The notes under the pieces were generated by a model. The model was not told where the DNA came from. It saw only the letters and a program-made list of their open reading frames with translations, and searched no databases. This document shows positions 54,164 through 62,509 of a stretch of DNA of 64,000 nucleotides, in pieces; the first letter of the stretch is position 1; each line of letters starts with the position of its first letter. Origin of the DNA: Lysobacteraceae bacterium CU05-9 (GTDB taxonomy: Bacteria > Pseudomonadota > Gammaproteobacteria > Xanthomonadales > Xanthomonadaceae); contig SWJS01000007.1 in assembly GCA_007556525.1 (NCBI GenBank), positions 84,791 to 148,790 on the forward strand, read 5' to 3'. Made by a program: the position numbers and the translations under genes.

Positions 54164-56389
54164 TTAGAACTTGTATTCAGCCATCAGACGGTACGAACGG
54201 TAGTTGCTCGACCAGTTGTCACGCTGCATCCAACCACCCGACGCCAAGTCATACAACGTCTGTGTGCGTTCGTCCTTCGGCAACAGATTATTCGCCGAGA
54301 AGCGGATCAGGAACTTCGGAGAAAACTTATACGTTGCAAACGCATCCATGTTCCAGACCGACCATGTTTGCTGCGTCGAATCCAATGATGTGCGGGAGAT
54401 GCGACCACGGTTGTAGCTGACATCCGAACCGACCGTCAGCTTCGGCGTTGCACGCCAATCGAAACCGAGGTTGCCCGTGACCGGCGTTTGCGATGCCAAA
54501 ACGTTATAAGGCGATGGCCAGTAATCAACCGTCGACCAGTTACGCGCGATGTTCGAGCGGATGTCCATGTCCGGACCATTCGGCAGGAATGCACGCAATG
54601 GGAACTTCGCTTCTGCCGAGATGCCCCAAGCCTTCGCCTTACCGGTATTCTCGGGACGCGAGATCCACAGGCCATCGACGAAAGAGATTTGGTTTGAGAT
54701 CGCATCATCGATATGACGGTAGTAGCCGCTGATGCCGAAGAAGCCGGTCTTCGCGAAATAATTTTCGTAAGCGACGTCGAGACCCAACGAAATTTCCGGC
54801 TTCAAGTTCGGATTACCCGATCCCACTGGATTCGTCGGAGAGTTATCGTCATCGACCGAAGAGTAGCTGCGCGGAATCAACTGACGTGAGCCAGGTTGAT
54901 TGTAGGTGCGTGCCAAACCAACGCGAATCTGATCGCGCTCGGTATCGGACAAGCGATAGAGCATCGAAGCGATCGGGCTGAAAACGCTGGTCTTGTTTTT
55001 GACGGGATCAAACGTCAAACCTTCAACCTTCGTTTCCGACCCTTCCCAACGTGCACCCAAGTACGTCGACAAACGCTTGTTGACGCGGAACTCGTCCTGC
55101 ACAAACATCGACGCACGCTTGATCTTCACCGTGTTGTCATCGACGAAAGTTGTCGTTGGTTGACCCGTAAACGTGTCGTATTGCAGACGTGATGCCGTGT
55201 CCTTGCTGTTCTCAACTTCCCAACCTGCGGTGACTTTGTGCTTCTGGGCAAACGTATTCTCGACCTTGCCGTTGATCTTGTAATCATTGCCGCGGCTGTC
55301 GGAATACCAATCGCGCACGACGCGCTGGTTGCCGTTGATGTCATTGCCGATGTAGTGGGTGGAGCTGTCGCTTTTGTCAAAATCCATCCCGCCACGCAAC
55401 GTAAACGTGCCCGCTTCACCGAATGGATGCGTCCATTCCAAGCTTGGCCGCGCGCTACGTGACTTCGATGTCGAATTGGTCAAACCGTTCGCGAGCATAG
55501 CCTGCTGACCGAGGGTTGCGATATCCCACGATTGCGAATTGCCCTTATTATTCCCGCCAAAAGCCATCATCTGGAACGCCAGCGAGTCGCCATTGCCCAG
55601 TTGCCAATTCAATCGCGTCATCGAATGCAATGAGACGTTGTCACCTTCATTCACACTGTTGATGTTACGCAAGCCAACAAGGTTATCGTTCGCGTCATAA
55701 CGCTGCTCCGTCGAACGGGACTTTGATTGACTGTCCATGTTGTTCACGCCGAGCATGACGTTGTAACCGAACTTCGGCATCGAATTCGAGAACGTGATGT
55801 TCGCGCCTTCCATCTCGCGATGACCGCCACGTCCGATCATGCCGGTGAGCTTACGTTGCGAGCGCGAGACGTTCTTGCGCAGGACAATGTTGATCGTTCC
55901 CGCCACTGCACGCGTCGAATATTCCGCCGTTGCGCTCGGCACGATTTCAATGCGTTCGATCATGTCCGGTGCAATTTGCGCCAACTGGAAGCCTGCGCCT
56001 TGCGGCGAACCATCCACCAAAATCTGCGTATATCCGCCACCCAATCCGCGCATGCGAGGGCCGCCGCCGCGACCACCGGTACTGATGCCCGGCAAGCGCT
56101 TCAGAACGTCCATGATGCTGGTGTCGCCCTGCTTCAGGAAATCTTCGCGGTTGATGATGATCTTCGATACCGATTCGTTCTTGCGCTCGTCGAGATCACT
56201 CGCCCCACGCACTTGAACCGTACCGACATTGGTCGGCTTCTTCGCTTCCGGCGTCGTTGTCGTGGTTGGCTCATCCTTGGTAGGCGCGGTTGTCTGCGCG
56301 AATGCAGGTGTCGCAATCATCGCCGCAGCCAATGCCATGGACAAAAGGGAGTACTTTGGCGCCGCGGCCGGCGTCTTGAAATTAGTCAT
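54164..56389 (-). CDS. TonB-dependent receptor, paralogue B1
   Basis: A 741-residue outer-membrane receptor. Signal peptide (YSLLSMALAAAMIATPAFAQ), a Thr/Pro/Lys-rich spacer, plug (GRGGGPRMRGLGGGYTQIL, IERIEIVPSATAEYSTRAVAG) and barrel ending in SYRLMAEYKF. It shares long identical stretches with the next gene (for example GGGYTQILVDG, SRSQRK, SPIASMLYRLSDTERDQIR), so the two are recent paralogues, distinct from the pair at 8414-13410. It is the first of a receptor-receptor-esterase run. The ligand is unknown. The 122-base region before it contains TTGACT and TATAGT only 14 bases apart, so no confident promoter. Confidence 0.92.
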   Translation of the reverse strand: MTNFKTPAAAPKYSLLSMALAAAMIATPAFAQTTAPTKDEPTTTTTPEAKKPTNVGTVQVRGASDLDERKNESVSKIIINREDFLKQGDTSIMDVLKRLPGISTGGRGGGPRMRGLGGGYTQILVDGSPQGAGFQLAQIAPDMIERIEIVPSATAEYSTRAVAGTINIVLRKNVSRSQRKLTGMIGRGGHREMEGANITFSNSMPKFGYNVMLGVNNMDSQSKSRSTEQRYDANDNLVGLRNINSVNEGDNVSLHSMTRLNWQLGNGDSLAFQMMAFGGNNKGNSQSWDIATLGQQAMLANGLTNSTSKSRSARPSLEWTHPFGEAGTFTLRGGMDFDKSDSSTHYIGNDINGNQRVVRDWYSDSRGNDYKINGKVENTFAQKHKVTAGWEVENSKDTASRLQYDTFTGQPTTTFVDDNTVKIKRASMFVQDEFRVNKRLSTYLGARWEGSETKVEGLTFDPVKNKTSVFSPIASMLYRLSDTERDQIRVGLARTYNQPGSRQLIPRSYSSVDDDNSPTNPVGSGNPNLKPEISLGLDVAYENYFAKTGFFGISGYYRHIDDAISNQISFVDGLWISRPENTGKAKAWGISAEAKFPLRAFLPNGPDMDIRSNIARNWSTVDYWPSPYNVLASQTPVTGNLGFDWRATPKLTVGSDVSYNRGRISRTSLDSTQQTWSVWNMDAFATYKFSPKFLIRFSANNLLPKDERTQTLYDLASGGWMQRDNWSSNYRSYRLMAEYKF

Positions 56390-56511
56390 TAAAATGAGAT
56401 CCGTTCAGGGAGTTCTACGGTTAGCGCTTGGCACTATAACCGCAATCATGAGAGTCAACGCATCGCAACCCAATCCGTTGACGTAAATCGCCGTTGAAAC
56501 TCTGAGTTCGT

Positions 56512-57831
56512 TCAGGCTTGCGCCATGAATTCCTCGATTTCATTGGCAGAACGCACTAAGGCGTCCGTCAGCACTTTGGGACCATCGGCGCCGACATAAA
56601 TGTCGTCTTCGATGCGGATTCCGATGCCACGCCATTTCGCGTCAACATCGGCGTCCGTTGGAATGTACAAACCGGGTTCAATCGTGAACACCATGCCCTC
56701 TTCCAACACCCGCGATTCATTGTCGATGCGATAGTCACCAACGTCATGAACATCGAGTCCAATCCAGTGACCGGTTTTATGCGGATAAAACTTGCGATAA
56801 GTCATATCCTGCAAATTCTTTTCGAGTTTGCCCTTCAACAAACCCAACTGCAGCAGGCCTTCCGTCAGCGTGGCGACTGCGGCTTCATGTTGCTTGTCGT
56901 AGGTCGCGCCGATTTTGACTTCGTTCAACGCAGCGCGGTTCGCTTGCCAAACGATGTCATGCAGCTGACGTTGCGCCTTCGAAAATTTCCCGCTCGCCGG
57001 AAATGTCCGCGTGATATCCGCCGCGTAACCGTTGTACTCCGCGCCGGCATCAATCAAGATCAAATCGCTCTTCGCAATTTTGGCCTGGTTCGTCACGTAA
57101 TGCAGCACGCATGCGTTCGCACCAGTACCGACAATCGATGTGTACGCAGGCACCGCGTTGTACTTACGGAAAACATGCTCAATTTCCGCCTGCAATTCGT
57201 ACTCATGCATGCCCGCTTTCACGGAACGCATCGCCGCTTCATGCGCCAACACACTGATGTCGGCCGCCCGTTGCATCAACTTCAACTCATCCTTGTCCTT
57301 GAACAAGCGCAGTTCGTTGACGAGCAATCCAAGATCCAGCAATTCACTCGGTGGCGGATTGCCCATATACATGCGTTGACGCGTGCGGTTAATCCAGCCC
57401 ATCAATCGCGTGTCAAAATCACCGTCGCGCCCAAAGTGCGCATAAATTTGATCGCGCCCTTCAATCAACCCCGGCAAAATATCGTCGATGTCCGTAATCG
57501 GAAACGCATCGTCGAGACCAAACGCAGTTACGGCTTCTTCAGGACCAAAACGTTTGCCATCCCACTGCTCACGCAATGGATCACGTTCACGGCAAAACAG
57601 AATCGTCTCACCATGCGCCCTTCCCGGCACCAACACGAGCACGGCTTCCGGCTCCGGAAAACCGCTTAAATAAAGCAGATCCGAATCCTGACGGAACGCG
57701 AAGTGCGTGTCGCGGCTGCGGATTTTCTCGCTCGCGGCGCTGAGAATCACGATACCGTTATCGCCGACCGAATCCATCAAGTCTTCGCGGCGTTGCTTGT
57801 AACGCGACTTCGGAACGTTCAATGCTTTCAT
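56512..57831 (-). CDS. pepP: Xaa-Pro aminopeptidase
   Basis: A 439-residue metallopeptidase (M24B) that removes the N-terminal residue preceding proline. An N-terminal creatinase-like domain (about 1-170; YLSGFPEPEAVLVLVPGR) precedes the pita-bread fold with its two-metal ligands: Asp residues in LIDAGAEYNGYAADITRTF, His in HKTGHWIGLDVHDVG, and Glu in FTIEPGLYIP and the C-terminal GIRIEDDI. It follows ygfB by 5 bases, as in E. coli (ygfB-pepP), though the ubiH/ubiI genes that usually come next are not here. Start ATG at 57831. Confidence 0.95.
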   Translation of the reverse strand: MKALNVPKSRYKQRREDLMDSVGDNGIVILSAASEKIRSRDTHFAFRQDSDLLYLSGFPEPEAVLVLVPGRAHGETILFCRERDPLREQWDGKRFGPEEAVTAFGLDDAFPITDIDDILPGLIEGRDQIYAHFGRDGDFDTRLMGWINRTRQRMYMGNPPPSELLDLGLLVNELRLFKDKDELKLMQRAADISVLAHEAAMRSVKAGMHEYELQAEIEHVFRKYNAVPAYTSIVGTGANACVLHYVTNQAKIAKSDLILIDAGAEYNGYAADITRTFPASGKFSKAQRQLHDIVWQANRAALNEVKIGATYDKQHEAAVATLTEGLLQLGLLKGKLEKNLQDMTYRKFYPHKTGHWIGLDVHDVGDYRIDNESRVLEEGMVFTIEPGLYIPTDADVDAKWRGIGIRIEDDIYVGADGPKVLTDALVRSANEIEEFMAQA

Positions 57832-57836
57832 GATGA

Positions 57837-58388
57837 TCAGTTCAAGCTCTGGCGATACTTCTTCGCCATGGCCACTTCGCTGTGAATCAACAGCGCCGCG
57901 ACGCGGACGTACTCGACGATCTCGGCATAGGATTCTTCATCGCCTTCATCGTCGCCTTCAAACTGCGCATCCGACTTCGACAACGTCACCAAGTCATTGA
58001 ACGCCTCGCGTCCTTCTTCGGTGAGCGCATCCGGTTGACCGCCGCCGAGTCCAAAGCCCGCGACGAACCCTGCGCACCACTCAAACAAATATCCGGAGCG
58101 CACATCGATCGGATCGCTCTCGTCCGGCAGCATCAGCTCAAAACCAAATTCCTGATCCGTCAATTGCGCTTGCGTGATGACACCCAAGTCATGCAGCTCC
58201 GTTTGATCACCCGGCGCTTGAATCGCATCATCCGCCAAAACCGTCCCAAACCAATTCGACTTCACATCTCCGCCGGCCGCCAACCATCCGCACAGTAATC
58301 CATGCAGTTCCGAGGGGCTCGTCGCAATCGAAAGTCCAATCAGTTCACGTTGGATTTCTTCCAGGTCGGGCAAGGTATCGTTCGTCAC
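57837..58388 (-). CDS. ygfB: UPF0149/YgfB family protein
   Basis: A 183-residue helical protein of the YecA/YgfB (UPF0149) family, with the typical SPSELHGLLCGWLAAGG (about 24-40) and an Asp/Glu-rich middle. The C-terminal SEC-C zinc motif of YecA is absent, so it is the YgfB branch. Its role is not well defined; in Pseudomonas aeruginosa the homologue affects beta-lactam resistance by controlling ampDh3. The start is GTG at 58388 and has no good ribosome site; an upstream ATG is out of frame. A TAAAAT box lies 33 bases upstream. Confidence 0.88.
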   Translation of the reverse strand: MTNDTLPDLEEIQRELIGLSIATSPSELHGLLCGWLAAGGDVKSNWFGTVLADDAIQAPGDQTELHDLGVITQAQLTDQEFGFELMLPDESDPIDVRSGYLFEWCAGFVAGFGLGGGQPDALTEEGREAFNDLVTLSKSDAQFEGDDEGDEESYAEIVEYVRVAALLIHSEVAMAKKYRQSLN

Positions 58389-58467
58389 GGCGGAGTCACC
58401 ATGTAGGGAATGAATCGTTTATTTTAGCAAGCCTTGACCGAGTCCGATTGCGCCCTATGATGTAGGA

Positions 58468-58689
58468 ATGGAAGCAGATCCGTTAATCGACCAAATCAAC
58501 GCGCTCGTCGCCCGGCTGGATGGCTTGAACGACCGCATTAAGCGCCTCACCGATGAGAACCGCAGTCTCCGTCAGCAGCAGGAGCAGCTCAACATGGAGC
58601 GCGCTGCATTAATGCAGAAGAATGAGCTGGCCCGCCAACGCGTCGAAGGAATGATCACGCGCCTCAAGTCACTGGAGCAGAACACATGA
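58468..58689 (+). CDS. ZapB-like coiled-coil cell division protein (TIGR02449 type)
   Basis: A 73-residue protein that is coiled coil from end to end (IDQINALVARLDGLNDRIKR and RSLRQQQEQLNMERAALM). Small proteins of this type precede zapA in many gammaproteobacteria; ZapB in E. coli is similar in size and binds ZapA at the Z ring. The stop overlaps the ATG of zapA (ATGAG), so coupling is tight. Identity with ZapB by sequence is too weak to claim. ATG at 58468 is preceded by AGGA only a few bases away. Confidence 0.8.
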   Translation: MEADPLIDQINALVARLDGLNDRIKRLTDENRSLRQQQEQLNMERAALMQKNELARQRVEGMITRLKSLEQNT

Positions 58690-59012
58690 GTAATTCCACC
58701 GGTGAACGAACATCCATTCCTGTCGCCATCACGATCATGGATCGCGAATATACGGTCGGTTGTGAGCCTTCGGAGAAAGACGATTTGCTGGAAGCGGCAG
58801 CGACGTTAGATCGCAAGATGCGCGAGATTCGCGGTGCGAATCGCATGGCGGCGGTTGATCGCGTGATGATTTTGGCGGCGCTAAATTGCGTATCTGAAAT
58901 GCAAGCTTTACAACGTCAACAGCAAGGACGTGATGCGGAAATTGCGCGTTTGTTGACGTCACTGAATGACAAGCTGGATGCGCATTCCTTGCAAGGTGAC
59001 CTTGGCGTATAA
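58686..59012 (+). CDS. zapA: Cell division protein ZapA
   Basis: A 108-residue protein with the ZapA beta-strand head (IPVAITIMDREYTVGCEPSEKDDL) and helical tail (AAATLDRKMREIR, then a coiled coil). ZapA crosslinks FtsZ filaments. It is followed by the 6S RNA gene and ygfA, the same order as in E. coli (zapA-ssrS-ygfA). The stop codon TAA (59010-59012) lies inside the -10 box of the RNA gene. Confidence 0.94.
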   Translation: MSNSTGERTSIPVAITIMDREYTVGCEPSEKDDLLEAAATLDRKMREIRGANRMAAVDRVMILAALNCVSEMQALQRQQQGRDAEIARLLTSLNDKLDAHSLQGDLGV

Positions 59013-59013
59013 T
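59008..59013 (+). promoter_or_regulatory. -10 box of the 6S RNA promoter, overlapping the zapA stop
   Basis: A consensus TATAAT whose bases 3-5 are the TAA of zapA. It lies 7 bases before the predicted 5' end of the RNA. The hexamer 17 bases upstream (TTCCTT) is a poor -35, as is usual for promoters that rely on stringent or extended contacts. Confidence 0.65.
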
Positions 59014-59019
59014 TGGTTT

Positions 59020-59204
59020 ACGTCCTCTGCTCTGCTCGACAGTGTATGCAACTTATGCCTTGTCCCTTAATGACGACACCGGGACTCTCGAAGTGATCTG
59101 GCGCGCCAGCCTACCCCGAGTGGGAAGCCCGAAGATCACCTAGCGGTTCCACTTGAACCCTGGGTTCAAGGTCGTTACATGCACATCGACAGCAGCGGTG
59201 GACT
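59020..59204 (+). ncRNA. ssrS: 6S RNA
   Basis: About 185 bases between zapA and ygfA. The closing stem is visible: GTCCTCTGCT near the 5' end pairs with AGCAGCGGTGGAC at the 3' end, leaving a long rod with a large central bubble around TATGCCTTGTCC and the segment GCGCGCCAGCC. The RNA mimics an open promoter and binds sigma-70 RNA polymerase, as 6S RNA does in enterics and pseudomonads. Boundaries are approximate; the run TTTTTAT after 59203 may help termination. Identification rests on position plus the closing stem. Confidence 0.88.
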
Positions 59205-59249
59205 TTTTATTTAGCGGCGTTTATTGCGAAGCGAATCCATCGATTTCAT

Positions 59250-59837
59250 ATGACCATCGACGTTGATCCACGCAAGGCGCTCCGCGCCGCCAGACGCGCC
59301 CTCTCCCCTTCCGAACGCATTCGCGGTGCGCAAGATTTGGCACCACGTTTGTTGGACTTGCCGTTCGCTCCATCCAATGGGTACGTTGCCGGTTACTGGG
59401 CGATGGATGGCGAAATTGCATTGCATGCTTGGCAGTTGAACTTGCCGGCGGCGACGGTGTTTTGTTTACCGGTATTGCACGATGATGGACTGCTGAAATT
59501 TGCACCATGGCGTGTCGGTGATCCATTGACGCACAATCGCTACAACATTCCCGAACCTGTATTCGAAGATTCATCGTTACTCGATGCACGTGATATGGCG
59601 ATGGTCGTAATGCCGCTGGTTGGTTTCACTGATGACGGACATCGCATCGGCATGGGTGGCGGTTGGTATGACCGAACGTTTGCCTTCCGTCTTGAGCCAT
59701 CAGACCTTCCGCCTTATCTCGTCGGTGTTGGCTTCGATGTCCAACAAACCGCAGATGTCACTCGCAACAGCTGGGACGTGCAACCCGATGCGATCTGCAC
59801 ACCGAGTCGTACTTTGCTTTTTGGAGATTTGAATTGA
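59250..59837 (+). CDS. ygfA: 5-formyltetrahydrofolate cyclo-ligase family protein
   Basis: A 195-residue enzyme that converts 5-formyl-THF to 5,10-methenyl-THF using ATP. The C-terminal phosphate-binding loop is RIGMGGGWYDRT, and the opening RKALRAARRALSPSERIRG is typical. It follows the 6S RNA gene as in many gammaproteobacteria, where it is co-transcribed with it and sometimes linked to persistence. The first ATG at 59250 is preceded by a weak site. It overlaps the EVE gene by 4 bases (TTGA). Confidence 0.93.
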   Translation: MTIDVDPRKALRAARRALSPSERIRGAQDLAPRLLDLPFAPSNGYVAGYWAMDGEIALHAWQLNLPAATVFCLPVLHDDGLLKFAPWRVGDPLTHNRYNIPEPVFEDSSLLDARDMAMVVMPLVGFTDDGHRIGMGGGWYDRTFAFRLEPSDLPPYLVGVGFDVQQTADVTRNSWDVQPDAICTPSRTLLFGDLN

Positions 59838-60316
59838 GTAGAAGTTACTGGGTCATGAAATCCGAACCCGATGCGTTTTCGATTGATGATTTGGAGCGCG
59901 TTAAAGTCGAGCCGTGGAACGGCGTGCGCAATTACCAGGCACGTAATTACATGCGCGATGACATGAAGGTGGGGGATCCGGTTTTGTTCTATCATTCCAA
60001 TGCCGCGAAGGAAACGGGTGTCGCCGGTCTCGCGAAAGTCGCGAGCAAGCCATACGCAGACCCGACGCAATTTGATCCCGAATCCGATTACTACGATCCG
60101 AAGGCCACTCCTGAAGAGCCTCGTTGGTTCCTCGTGGATGTCGGCTTCGTCGAGAAATTTCCGCAAGTCCTGTTGCTCGAGAAGCTCAAAGCCAACGCAC
60201 CATTGCTTGGCGAAGACTTCGTGTTGATCCGCAAGGGCAATCGTTTGTCCGTCGCGCCGGTCACGGCCGAGCAATACAAATCCGTCGTCAAACTCTCCAA
60301 AACCAAGAGATCCTAA
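59834..60316 (+). CDS. EVE domain protein
   Basis: A 160-residue protein with a TTG start at 59834 that overlaps the ygfA stop (TTGA). The EVE fold, related to the YTH/PUA RNA-binding families, is shown by YWVMKSEPDAFSIDDL (start), WNGVRNYQARNYMRDDMKVGDPVLFYHSN and KGNRLSVAPVTAEQY. EVE domains bind modified bases in DNA or RNA (for example m5C or related marks in restriction proteins), and single-domain bacterial members such as this are widespread but of unknown role. Gene order ygfA-EVE-rpiA is common in xanthomonads. Confidence 0.92.
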   Translation: MSRSYWVMKSEPDAFSIDDLERVKVEPWNGVRNYQARNYMRDDMKVGDPVLFYHSNAAKETGVAGLAKVASKPYADPTQFDPESDYYDPKATPEEPRWFLVDVGFVEKFPQVLLLEKLKANAPLLGEDFVLIRKGNRLSVAPVTAEQYKSVVKLSKTKRS

Positions 60317-60319
60317 GTC

Positions 60320-60982
60320 ATGTCCGAAGCGAAACGTTTGGCAGCCGAAGCTGCATTGAAGTATGTCGAAGACGGCATGATCGTCGGTGTCGGAACTGGC
60401 TCGACCGTTGCCTATTTCATCGACGGTCTTGCACGCATCAAGCATCAAATCAAAGGCACAGTTTCCTCTTCGGAACAGAGCACGGCCGCGTTAAAGGCGC
60501 ATGGTATAGATGTTTTTGACTTAAATGAAGTCGGTGAACTCTCGTTGTACGTTGACGGCGCTGACGAATGTGATGGCGCGAAGAACTTGATCAAAGGCGG
60601 CGGCGCTGCATTGACCCGTGAGAAAATCATTGCAGAAGCCTCGAAGCAATTTGTCTGCATCATCGATCCCTCCAAGCAAGTGAAGTACCTCGGCAAGTTC
60701 CCATTGCCAGTCGAAGTCATTCCAATGGCGCGTTCTCTCGTTGCACGTACCCTCGTCAAAATGACGGGTGGTCAACCCGTTTGGCGCATGAAAGACGAAA
60801 CATCCCCGATCATTACCGACAACGGCAACTACATTCTCGACTTGCATGGTTTGCAGATCGCGGATCCTGCCGGACTCGAAGCCAAACTCAATCAAATTCC
60901 GGGCGTTGTCACCGTCGGCTTGTTCGCGCAACGTGCTGCGGATGTGGTGATTGTGGGTGGTGAGCCGCCGGTTGAATTTTGA
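60320..60982 (+). CDS. rpiA: Ribose-5-phosphate isomerase A
   Basis: A 220-residue enzyme interconverting ribose 5-phosphate and ribulose 5-phosphate in the pentose phosphate pathway. Active-site blocks: [28 protein letters not shown] (Asp/Glu at the active site), [12 protein letters not shown]. It lies 3 bases after the EVE gene, so it shares a transcript. Length matches E. coli RpiA (219). Confidence 0.97.
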   Translation: MSEAKRLAAEAALKYVEDGMIVGVGTGSTVAYFIDGLARIKHQIKGTVSSSEQSTAALKAHGIDVFDLNEVGELSLYVDGADECDGAKNLIKGGGAALTREKIIAEASKQFVCIIDPSKQVKYLGKFPLPVEVIPMARSLVARTLVKMTGGQPVWRMKDETSPIITDNGNYILDLHGLQIADPAGLEAKLNQIPGVVTVGLFAQRAADVVIVGGEPPVEF

Positions 60983-61063
60983 CGGTGTAACGCATTTGCA
61001 ACCTAACCTGGCCGTAATTTCGTATCCTGTAAGTTCACATCTTCATCACACAGGAGTGGTTGT

Positions 61064-61393
61064 ATGGCAGGTTGGTTTGAACGCAAGAAGACGGACGCAG
61101 GCAATTTCCGTTTCAGTTTGAAGGCTGGCAACGGCGAAGTGATTTTGACTTCGCAGAACTATGCATCCGCTGCGGCATGCGACGGTGGCATTGCCTCGAT
61201 CCAGGCAAATTGTGCGATGGATGAGCGGTACGAGAAGCTCGAAGCTTCCGACGGTCGCCCGTACTTCAACTTGAAGGCCGGCAATCATCAGATCATTGGC
61301 ACCAGCCAAATGTATGCAAGCGCCGCTTCGCGCGACAACGGCATCGAATCTGTCAAAACCAACGGTGTCTCCACCGACATCCGCGACGCCTAA
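61064..61393 (+). CDS. YegP-like protein with two DUF1508 repeats
   Basis: A 109-residue protein with two copies of the DUF1508 unit (about 9-58 and 59-109): each has the pattern FRFSLKAGNGEVILTSQNYAS and YFNLKAGNHQIIGTSQMYAS, with a beta-hairpin/helix fold. E. coli YegP is the same length and organisation. Function is unknown. The ATG at 61064 has an AGGAG site. The gene converges on the glycosyltransferase, with the TAA and the opposite stop adjoining at 61391-61396. Confidence 0.93.
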   Translation: MAGWFERKKTDAGNFRFSLKAGNGEVILTSQNYASAAACDGGIASIQANCAMDERYEKLEASDGRPYFNLKAGNHQIIGTSQMYASAASRDNGIESVKTNGVSTDIRDA

Positions 61394-62386
61394 TCAGCTG
61401 AGTTTCGCGAGGTCCGACACGATCGACCGCAATCCCTGGGCATACCGTCCATAGCGACCGGTCAGGACTTCGCGGAACACTAGCCAAGTCCTCTTCAACG
61501 GATTATTCGGCAAATGCCCGCGATGATGGGCATGAATCCTTCTCCGCTCCAACTCATGCACCCACTTGGGGTCAATGTTCTGCAATCGCTTTGAGTCGTT
61601 GAGCAAACTCTGCAATCGTAACGCCAGCGTTCTCTGACTCGAACGTCGCTTACCATTCGCCGTCCAAAAATTCGCAGCTTCCGGACGTTTCATGCCGATC
61701 GCATTTTCGTCATGTTGCCGATAGTCGATCAACTTCTCTTCAACCGCATCGACTACGTAATCATTCTGCAAGGCAGTAACAAACGCCAACCATTCGTCAT
61801 GCACCCAACCGCGCGGAAACGGTAACGCAGCTTGCAATGCCTCGCGCTTCACCGCAGTCGTCGCACCTGTGACGACCGTATGCTGCATCAAGATCTCTGC
61901 AATGTTCCCACGATGCGTCGCGTTGAGTTGCGATGTGTCCATCCGCACTGCTTCAAACAATCCGAAGCCAAGATCATCGCCTTTGCTATCCACCAACCTT
62001 GCATCGGTAAACAACACACCGAGATTGGGACGCGCGACGAACTCGCGATACATGCGTTCGATCTTCGTAGGATGCCAAACATCATCCTGGTCACAGAGGA
62101 AGATCACATCCCCCGTGCACTTACTTAGGACAATCTCAAAATTCTTCAAATACCCGACGTTATCGAAGCCGCGGATTAGCTCGATATTGACGTTTTTCGC
62201 CTGAAATTTAGGCTCATATCGCTCAAGCACGCGCCAAGTTGCCTCGTCATCGGTGGATGCATCATCTCGAATGATCACCTCATCCGGAAGCATCGACTGC
62301 GCGAGCAAACTATCCAGTTGCTGCGGCAAAAACTTCGCGCCGTTATACGTACAAAGTGCAATGCTGATGCGTGGTGCTTCGGTCAT
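61394..62386 (-). CDS. Family 2 glycosyltransferase
   Basis: A 330-residue GT-A fold enzyme. ISIALCTYNGAKFLPQQLDSLLAQS and VIIRDDASTD form the nucleotide-sugar-binding start; the DXD-type motif is FLCDQDDVWHPTK, and the acceptor region has WVHDEWLAF. No membrane helix is seen. GT2 enzymes of this type (rhamnosyl- or other sugar transferases) act on polysaccharide precursors; donor and acceptor are unknown. It stands alone, with no polysaccharide cluster in the window, and is separated from the lipoprotein gene by a repeat region. Confidence 0.9.
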   Translation of the reverse strand: MTEAPRISIALCTYNGAKFLPQQLDSLLAQSMLPDEVIIRDDASTDDEATWRVLERYEPKFQAKNVNIELIRGFDNVGYLKNFEIVLSKCTGDVIFLCDQDDVWHPTKIERMYREFVARPNLGVLFTDARLVDSKGDDLGFGLFEAVRMDTSQLNATHRGNIAEILMQHTVVTGATTAVKREALQAALPFPRGWVHDEWLAFVTALQNDYVVDAVEEKLIDYRQHDENAIGMKRPEAANFWTANGKRRSSQRTLALRLQSLLNDSKRLQNIDPKWVHELERRRIHAHHRGHLPNNPLKRTWLVFREVLTGRYGRYAQGLRSIVSDLAKLS

Positions 62387-62450
62387 CCGGTGGCTTGGGA
62401 ACTTCTTGAAGTGACTTTCATTCTAACGCATCGTTATCCGATGATTGAGT

Positions 62451-62496
62451 TAGAGGTAGAGGTAGAGGTAGACGATGTAGTGAAAGCCGCTTCGCG
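62451..62496. repeat. Direct repeat copy 1 (GGTAGAGGTAGACGAT element)
   Basis: A purine-rich tract of AGAGGT units ends in GGTAGAGGTAGACGAT (62461-62476), then GTAGTGAAAG and CCGCTTCGCG. Copy 2 at 63777-63818 has the identical 16-base core and the same CCGCTTCGCG end. The two copies flank the orphan lipoprotein gene. Confidence 0.8.
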
Positions 62497-62509
62497 TATA
62501 GGCGGGTAT

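Noticed and set aside
62448..62480. Possible CRISPR-like or microsatellite array of AGAGGT units
   Set aside because: Only three to four short units with no spacers and no cas genes; better described as a repeat element shared with 63777-63818.
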